From Ephydatia muelleri (taxonomy: Eukaryota > Porifera > Demospongiae > Spongillida > Spongillidae): DNA of 64,000 nucleotides. The DNA is taken from the NCBI GenBank assembly GCA_013339895.1, contig JABACO010000014.1, forward strand, positions 1,217,046 through 1,281,045, given 5' to 3'. The stretch's first letter is position 1, and each line of letters begins with the position of its first letter. Shown in pieces: positions 58,699-64,000 of the stretch. Under the pieces are notes generated by a model, which worked only from the letters and a program-made list of their open reading frames with translations, searched no databases and was not told the origin of the DNA. The position numbers were made by a program, and so were the translations under genes.

Positions 58699-59892
58699 AA
58701 ATGAGCATGCAGCAGTTTTCACACGAATTCTAATGTCGTTTACAAATTTATTTACAAATTGATGCTTGTGGAATGTTCGATGTAGATGTGTTTTTTTTTA
58801 AAGTATGCTGTATACATGGTGTGCACTTGTATGTATGCATGTGTGCATGTGTGTGTGTTGTGGAGGTGTGCAACCCACATAGTGTGACATAGTGCATCGA
58901 TTCCCAAAAACCTAACCGTGAGGATCCTGCTGAGGGAGAAGTCAGTGTTCCAAAGACAAATGTTCCCATCCCTACAAAGGGTGACATATCTGCCATCTCT
59001 GTCCTCACCAATGGAGGACCGTCGACTCAGGCTCATGAATGTGATCTTAGAGATGTACTCATGATGCATACTGCATGGAAGGGTCCAAATGGTTTATTTA
59101 TTTATTATTTATTTTTTGGGGGGGGGGGGGGGGGGAGGAATTGAGTAACAAAATATTATACTTACCTGGGTAGTTCATGCAGGGGATAAGGAAATGGCGG
59201 AAGTTTCTCACCGTCCATTGTTTCCCTCTCCTGGTATCCAAGTAGAATATACGTGCAGAATTCATCCTGTTAGTGAGCAATAGATGATCACAAATACGTG
59301 CTCCCCTTCGTTTATTAAAGAACAACCCTCGTTCATAGCTCTCTAGGTTTAAGTACATGTGGAGACTGTTGGACCGTCAGATGCATGCAAATGATGGGTA
59401 GTTACGGGAAAAGGGAGAGCGATTGCACGGGAACACAGGACACCAGCACAACTTTAAGTGCTAATATAATCTGCCCAGCCAAGTGCATTTTCTGCAAGTC
59501 ACTTAAAGTAATGAGCTTTACCCAGTCAACAGTTTCGTCACAGTTGGTGTCGATCTTCATGAACAAGGCGGTCAGCTGGGAAGGAGCATCCGAATGTGTA
59601 CACTAGAAGATCGCATTGCTGTTGCGTCATACCTGCGGGTCATCTCGAGCTCTTCCCAACACGCTTCCTAACTTAGCTGTAAACTCATCCACACTTAGCT
59701 GGCGACTGCTGTTAAATTCCTAGCCAACCGGGAGACCGATGCAATGAAGACAAACGAAAAGGAATAAAAAAGAAAAAGAAATTAATGAACTGATGAAATA
59801 GTTAACTGTCTTACGCAAAATAGTTTTTGTAGTTCAACCATGTGATGCAAGTTGATGAGGTCTTCTATATTTCTGGAGGCCGCCAATTTCTT
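49603..59892 (-). CDS. EF-hand and WD40-repeat protein of the WDR49 / EFCAB8 / WDR64 family, 21 visible exons
   Basis: Exons, 5' to 3': 59892-59815 (cut by gap), 59719-59633, 59575-59522, 59266-59166, 59070-58917, 58599-58415, 57958-57831, 57753-57677, 57264-57081, 57016-56952, 56490-56407, 56238-56092, 55604-55500, 54470-54249, 54121-54051, 53482-53306, 52843-52675, 52476-52234, 51165-50973, 50536-50398, 49906-49603. All phases agree. Exons 2-21 give about 962 aa. The N-terminus is an EF-hand (LFMKIDTNCDETVDWDEFC). WD blades follow, e.g. ATGSIDGILRFWNPYVPAKP, GSHDSVVNVWDVTTGERL, LVTGARNGCIKIWNFSNG, MVASASYDGELVVWKVG, CGTAGWVRFWNVYGGG and SASTDCCVRVWTTSGRYIG. A charged linker (EVKGKEEEEEERNGG) interrupts two blades, as is typical. 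The family is linked to cilia and flagella. The start codon lies in or beyond the gap. The acceptor of the linker exon (52843) is the least certain. Confidence 0.87.
51168..51648. repeat. 67-bp minisatellite, copy B (~7 copies)
   Basis: Regular, almost identical units, versus the noisier 9-copy array of copy A. Confidence 0.93.
54631..54815. repeat. 14-bp CACCCTCATACCCA repeat, copy B
   Basis: Regular units, upstream (minus strand) of WD40-gene exon 14. Confidence 0.92.
55715..56090. repeat. GT-rich microsatellite block
   Basis: Long (GT)n runs broken by GC, AC and AT steps, filling the intron between WD40-gene exons 12 and 13. It ends directly at the exon 12 donor (56091). Confidence 0.97.
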
Positions 59893-60892
59893 NNNNNNNN
59901 NNNNNNNNNNNNNNNNNNNNNNNNNNNNNNNNNNNNNNNNNNNNNNNNNNNNNNNNNNNNNNNNNNNNNNNNNNNNNNNNNNNNNNNNNNNNNNNNNNNN
60001 NNNNNNNNNNNNNNNNNNNNNNNNNNNNNNNNNNNNNNNNNNNNNNNNNNNNNNNNNNNNNNNNNNNNNNNNNNNNNNNNNNNNNNNNNNNNNNNNNNNN
60101 NNNNNNNNNNNNNNNNNNNNNNNNNNNNNNNNNNNNNNNNNNNNNNNNNNNNNNNNNNNNNNNNNNNNNNNNNNNNNNNNNNNNNNNNNNNNNNNNNNNN
60201 NNNNNNNNNNNNNNNNNNNNNNNNNNNNNNNNNNNNNNNNNNNNNNNNNNNNNNNNNNNNNNNNNNNNNNNNNNNNNNNNNNNNNNNNNNNNNNNNNNNN
60301 NNNNNNNNNNNNNNNNNNNNNNNNNNNNNNNNNNNNNNNNNNNNNNNNNNNNNNNNNNNNNNNNNNNNNNNNNNNNNNNNNNNNNNNNNNNNNNNNNNNN
60401 NNNNNNNNNNNNNNNNNNNNNNNNNNNNNNNNNNNNNNNNNNNNNNNNNNNNNNNNNNNNNNNNNNNNNNNNNNNNNNNNNNNNNNNNNNNNNNNNNNNN
60501 NNNNNNNNNNNNNNNNNNNNNNNNNNNNNNNNNNNNNNNNNNNNNNNNNNNNNNNNNNNNNNNNNNNNNNNNNNNNNNNNNNNNNNNNNNNNNNNNNNNN
60601 NNNNNNNNNNNNNNNNNNNNNNNNNNNNNNNNNNNNNNNNNNNNNNNNNNNNNNNNNNNNNNNNNNNNNNNNNNNNNNNNNNNNNNNNNNNNNNNNNNNN
60701 NNNNNNNNNNNNNNNNNNNNNNNNNNNNNNNNNNNNNNNNNNNNNNNNNNNNNNNNNNNNNNNNNNNNNNNNNNNNNNNNNNNNNNNNNNNNNNNNNNNN
60801 NNNNNNNNNNNNNNNNNNNNNNNNNNNNNNNNNNNNNNNNNNNNNNNNNNNNNNNNNNNNNNNNNNNNNNNNNNNNNNNNNNNNNNNNNNNN
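59893..60892. other. Assembly gap of 1000 N
   Basis: Exactly 1000 N. It interrupts the 5' part of the WD40 gene. Confidence 0.99.
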
Positions 60893-60905
60893 ATCTCCTC
60901 CACAG

Positions 60906-60974
60906 GTTATTCTGCCCATGGTCAGAGCAGCTCAAAAGAGCAAGTTGGTTCTTAGAAGTATTTTGTCACACTGA
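60906..60974 (+). CDS. Possible terminal exon of an unknown plus-strand gene
   Basis: After tcctccacag there is a 22-codon open frame (VILPMVRAAQKSKLVLRSIL, SH, stop). It is immediately right of the gap and followed by a T-rich stretch. No family recognised; could be chance. Confidence 0.2.
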   Translation, partial: VILPMVRAAQKSKLVLRSILSH

Positions 60975-61084
60975 AGAAACTAGTATGTTTTAAACCCCCC
61001 TTTTTCTGGATTGTTTTTTTTTTTTCCTAATATGTGTAGCAGCATTTATATATGTACTGCCGGATGCTACGTATGCATGTATGT

Positions 61085-62905
61085 TGTGTGCAACTTTGAG
61101 ATGAGACAAGGGAAAGGCAATACGTGTTCTGTGCTAAGATGAGACAAAGGAAAGGCAATATGTAGCTGGTGTTCTGTGCTAAGATGAGACAAGGGAAAGG
61201 CAATACGTAGCTGGTGTTCTGTGCTAAGATGAGACAAGGGAAAGGCAATACGTAGCTGGTGTTCTGTGCTAAGATGAGACAAGGGACGTAGCTGTTGTTC
61301 TGTGCTAAGATGAGACAAGGGAAAGGCAATACGTAGCTGGTGTTCTGTGCTAAGATGAGACAAGGGAAAGGCAATACGTAGCTGGTGTTCTGTGCTAAGA
61401 TGAGACAAGGGAAAGGCAATACGTAGCTGTTGTTCTGTGCTAAGATGAGACAAGGGAAAGGCAATACGTAGCTGGTGTTCTGTGCTAAGATGAGACAAGG
61501 GAAAGGCAATACGTAGCTGGTGTTCTGTGCTAAGATGAGACAAGGGAAAGGCAATACGTAGCTGTTGTTTCTGTGCTAAGATGAGACAAGGGAAAGGCAA
61601 TACGTAGCTGTTGTTCTGTGCTAAGATGAGACAAGGGACGTAGCTGTTGTTCTGTGCTAAGATGAGACAAGGGAAAGGCAATACGTAGCTGTTGTTCTGT
61701 GCTAAGATGAGACAAGGGAAGGCAATACGTAGCTGGTTGTTCTGTGCTAAGATGAGACAAGGGAAAGGCAATACGTAGCTGGTGTTCTGTGCTAAGATGA
61801 GACAAGGGAAAGGCAATACGTAGCTGGTGTTCTGTGCTAATATGAGACAAGGGAAAGGCAATACGTAGCTGGTGTTCTGTGCTAAGATGAGACAAGGGAA
61901 AGGCAATACGTAGCTGTTGTTCTGTGCTAAGATGAGACAAGGGACTAGCTGGTAAGGTTCTGTGCTAAGATGAGACAAGGGAAAGGCAATACGTAGCTGG
62001 TGTTCTGTGCTAAGATGAGACAAGGGAAAGGCAATACGTAGCTGGTGTTCTGTGCTAAGATGAACAAGGGAAAGGCAATACGTAGCTGGTGTTCTGTGCT
62101 AAGATGAGACAAGGGGAAAGGCAATACGTAGCTGGTGTTCTGTGCTAAGATGAGACAAGGGAAAGGCAATACGTAGCTGTTGTTCTGTGCTAAGATGAGA
62201 CAAGGAAAGGCAATACGTAGCTGTTGTTCTGTGCTAAATGAGACAAGGGAAAGGCAATACGTAGCTGGTGTTCTGTGCTAAGATGAGACAAGGGAAAGGC
62301 AATACGTAGCTGGTGTTCTGTGCTTAAGATGAGACAAGGGACGTAGCTGTTGTTCTGTGCTAAGATGAGACAAGGGAAAGGCAATACGTAGCTGGTGTTC
62401 TGTGCTAAGATGAGACAAGGGAAAGGCAATACGTAGCTGGTGTTCTGTGCTAAGATGAGACAAGGGAAAGGCAATACGTAGCTGGTGTTCTGTGCTAAGA
62501 TGAGACAAGGGAAAGGCAATACGTAGCTGGTGTTCTGTGCTAAGATGAGACAAGGGAAAGGCAATACGTAGCTGGTGTTCTGTGCTAAGATGAGACAAGG
62601 GAAAGGCAATACGTAGCTGTTGTTCTGTGCTAAGATGAGACAAGGGAAAGGCAATACGTAGCTGGTGTTCTGTGCTAAGATGAGACAAGGGACGTAGCTG
62701 TTGTTCTGTGCTAAGATGAGACAAGGGAAAGGCAATACGTAGCTGGTGTTCTGTGCTAAGATGAGACAAGGGAAAGGCAATACGTAGCTGGTGTTCTGTG
62801 CTAAGATGAGACAAGGGAAAGGCAATACGTAGCTGGTGTTCTGTGCTAAGATGAGACAAGGGAAAGGCAATACGTAGCTGTTGTTCTGTGCTAAGATGAA
62901 CTTTG
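61085..62905. repeat. 45-bp minisatellite, about 40 copies, with a ~351-bp higher-order period
   Basis: The unit is GCTAAGATGAGACAAGGGAA, AGGCAATACGTAGCTG, then GTGTTCTGT. There is a G/T variant (TGGTGTTC / TGTTGTTC), and shortened units lack 9 bp (GGGACGTAGC). Since 45 is a multiple of 3, minus-strand frames read a 15-aa repeat (PFPCLILAQNTSYVL) for over 200 codons. There is no start, signal or flanking exon to support translation. Confidence 0.96.
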
Positions 62906-63734
62906 GCTGCCTGGGCCTGACACCTGTCAAGGGCAAGTGCATCATGATCAGTGCAAGCCTATCTCGTCCCCAGCCTATATCGTGCTTTCACAATATGCAG
63001 TAGCGGTGATTTAATTCACCCGCTGTTGCGTATATTGGGTCTAGGGATGAGTCTAGTGCACGTTCCCTCTCCCCTCCCCTCCCCCTTCCCCTCCCCTCCC
63101 CCCCTTCCCCTCCCCCCTCCCCCCCCTCCCCTCGCCCCAGGCACGGATTTAGGGTGTGTGTGGGAGGCGTATCCCCCCTAACTAACGAACTGACGATAAA
63201 CTATTGATAGCAAGCCGGCTTGTGCAAGCACAGGCCAGCTTTTGTATACCTTAAAATAAATGTGAAACACATTCTGACATACCACCTACGCAACCCTCCC
63301 CAATGACATCATCATATTTGGGTGTGTCATCTGTTGTGCACGCCAGCTCCACCAAAACTAGACCACAACACAATACACGCTACTTGACAAACTGAAGTTC
63401 TGATAACTATTACAACAAAAAACCAACACTACATCTGAGTGAGGGACTGAAATATAACCTGTATTTGGGGGGAGAGGAGTCCACATCTCTCCTCAGGAAA
63501 ACCCCCAGTGGCAAACCCTCTATCAGGGGAAATCCACCTCTTTGGGGAAAACCACTACCCAGCACCGCTCAGTCAAAAACACAATAATCTTGGAACTTAA
63601 AGAACACTTCGCCTGCTTTTCGCTATGAATTCTTGTTTCCTCTCAGAGGTAGCAAACATTTACACCTGCACTCGGATAGCATTGGGTGGGGGGGCAATGC
63701 ACAAGTACAGACGCACTTTAAAAAATCCCAACAC
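62906..63734. other. Unique sequence, no recognised gene
   Basis: Contains a C-rich CCCCTCCCC tract at 63066-63140. No conserved exon seen. Confidence 0.5.
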
Positions 63735-63995
63735 CACTCAATTTATACTATAAGACTACACGTGGACCAATATGCCTACGCATCCCCAACACCACTCAAC
63801 AGCTACGCACATGGTAGCTGTGCATGCATAAGCCTCTCCAACACCACCCAACCAGCTATAAGCCTCTCCCAACACCACCCAACAGCTACACACATGGTAG
63901 CTGTGCATAAGCCTCTCCAACACCACCCAATCAGCTACGCACATGGTAGCTGTGCATATGCCTCTCCAACACCACTCAACAGCTATTAGCTTGCA
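63735..63995. repeat. ~50-60 bp tandem repeat (CCAACACCACCCAACAGCTA type)
   Basis: Four to five imperfect units containing CACATGGTAGCTGTGCAT and GCCTCTCCAACACCACCCAA, reaching the window edge. Confidence 0.88.
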
Positions 63996-64000
63996 TAACT

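Noticed and set aside
61067-62945. Long minus-strand protein made of a 15-aa repeat
   Set aside because: Open only because the unit is 45 bp. There are several overlapping open frames, no signal peptide and no exon context.

Overview
The window is animal (metazoan) genomic DNA. It has multi-exon genes with GT..AG introns, dense microsatellites and minisatellites, several families of DNA transposon remnants, and three scaffold gaps of exactly 1000 N (5201-6200, 34854-35853, 59893-60892). The gene families (SUN-domain SUCO/SLP1, calcium-channel alpha2-delta/CACHD1, class IV cyclase-like CYTH, JmjC, EF-hand plus WD40 of the WDR49/EFCAB8 type) and the transposons (DUF6589 type, hAT with BED finger, THAP-DDE plus SWIM/YqaJ, PIF/Harbinger) suit a marine invertebrate such as a sponge or cnidarian. 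I cannot name the species.

Layout. One SUN-domain exon lies at the left edge (+, 160-301), followed by repeat-rich DNA up to the first gap. A minus-strand alpha2-delta/CACHD1-like gene occupies 7603-14575; ten exons can be joined with consistent reading phase. It is head to head, 118 bp between start codons, with a plus-strand CYTH gene (exons 1-4 at 14694-15203, exons 5-6 at 28265-28636). The 13-kb intron 4 of the CYTH gene holds an antisense JmjC gene, a possible small membrane-protein gene, and a transposon cluster: a TIR element coding for a DUF6589 protein (34-bp TIR, 9-bp TSD), a hAT element, and a two-gene remnant (SWIM/YqaJ plus THAP-DDE) that is itself split by a non-autonomous Harbinger element. 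The CYTH gene converges on a large minus-strand EF-hand/WD40 gene whose 21 visible exons run from 59892 down to 49603. The right end is dominated by a 1.8-kb array of 45-bp units.

The most important structural observation is that 15483-34853 and 35854-55287 are two copies of the same ~19.4 kb, abutting either side of a 1000-N gap. Copy A runs exactly to the end of the left contig and copy B starts exactly at the beginning of the right contig. This is the signature of two overlapping contigs, probably two haplotypes, that were never merged; it is not a good case for a biological tandem duplication. The real locus then has one JmjC gene, one CYTH gene and one WD40 gene. The differences between the copies are informative: a 123-bp inverted-repeat MITE present only in B, repeat-number changes, a stop codon in the hAT BED finger of B, and many one-base indels.

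The best candidate for something under-described is the DUF6589 element, because precise TIRs and a 9-bp target duplication frame it in both copies. Also unusual is a minisatellite made of duplicated 3' splice sites in the alpha2-delta-like gene.
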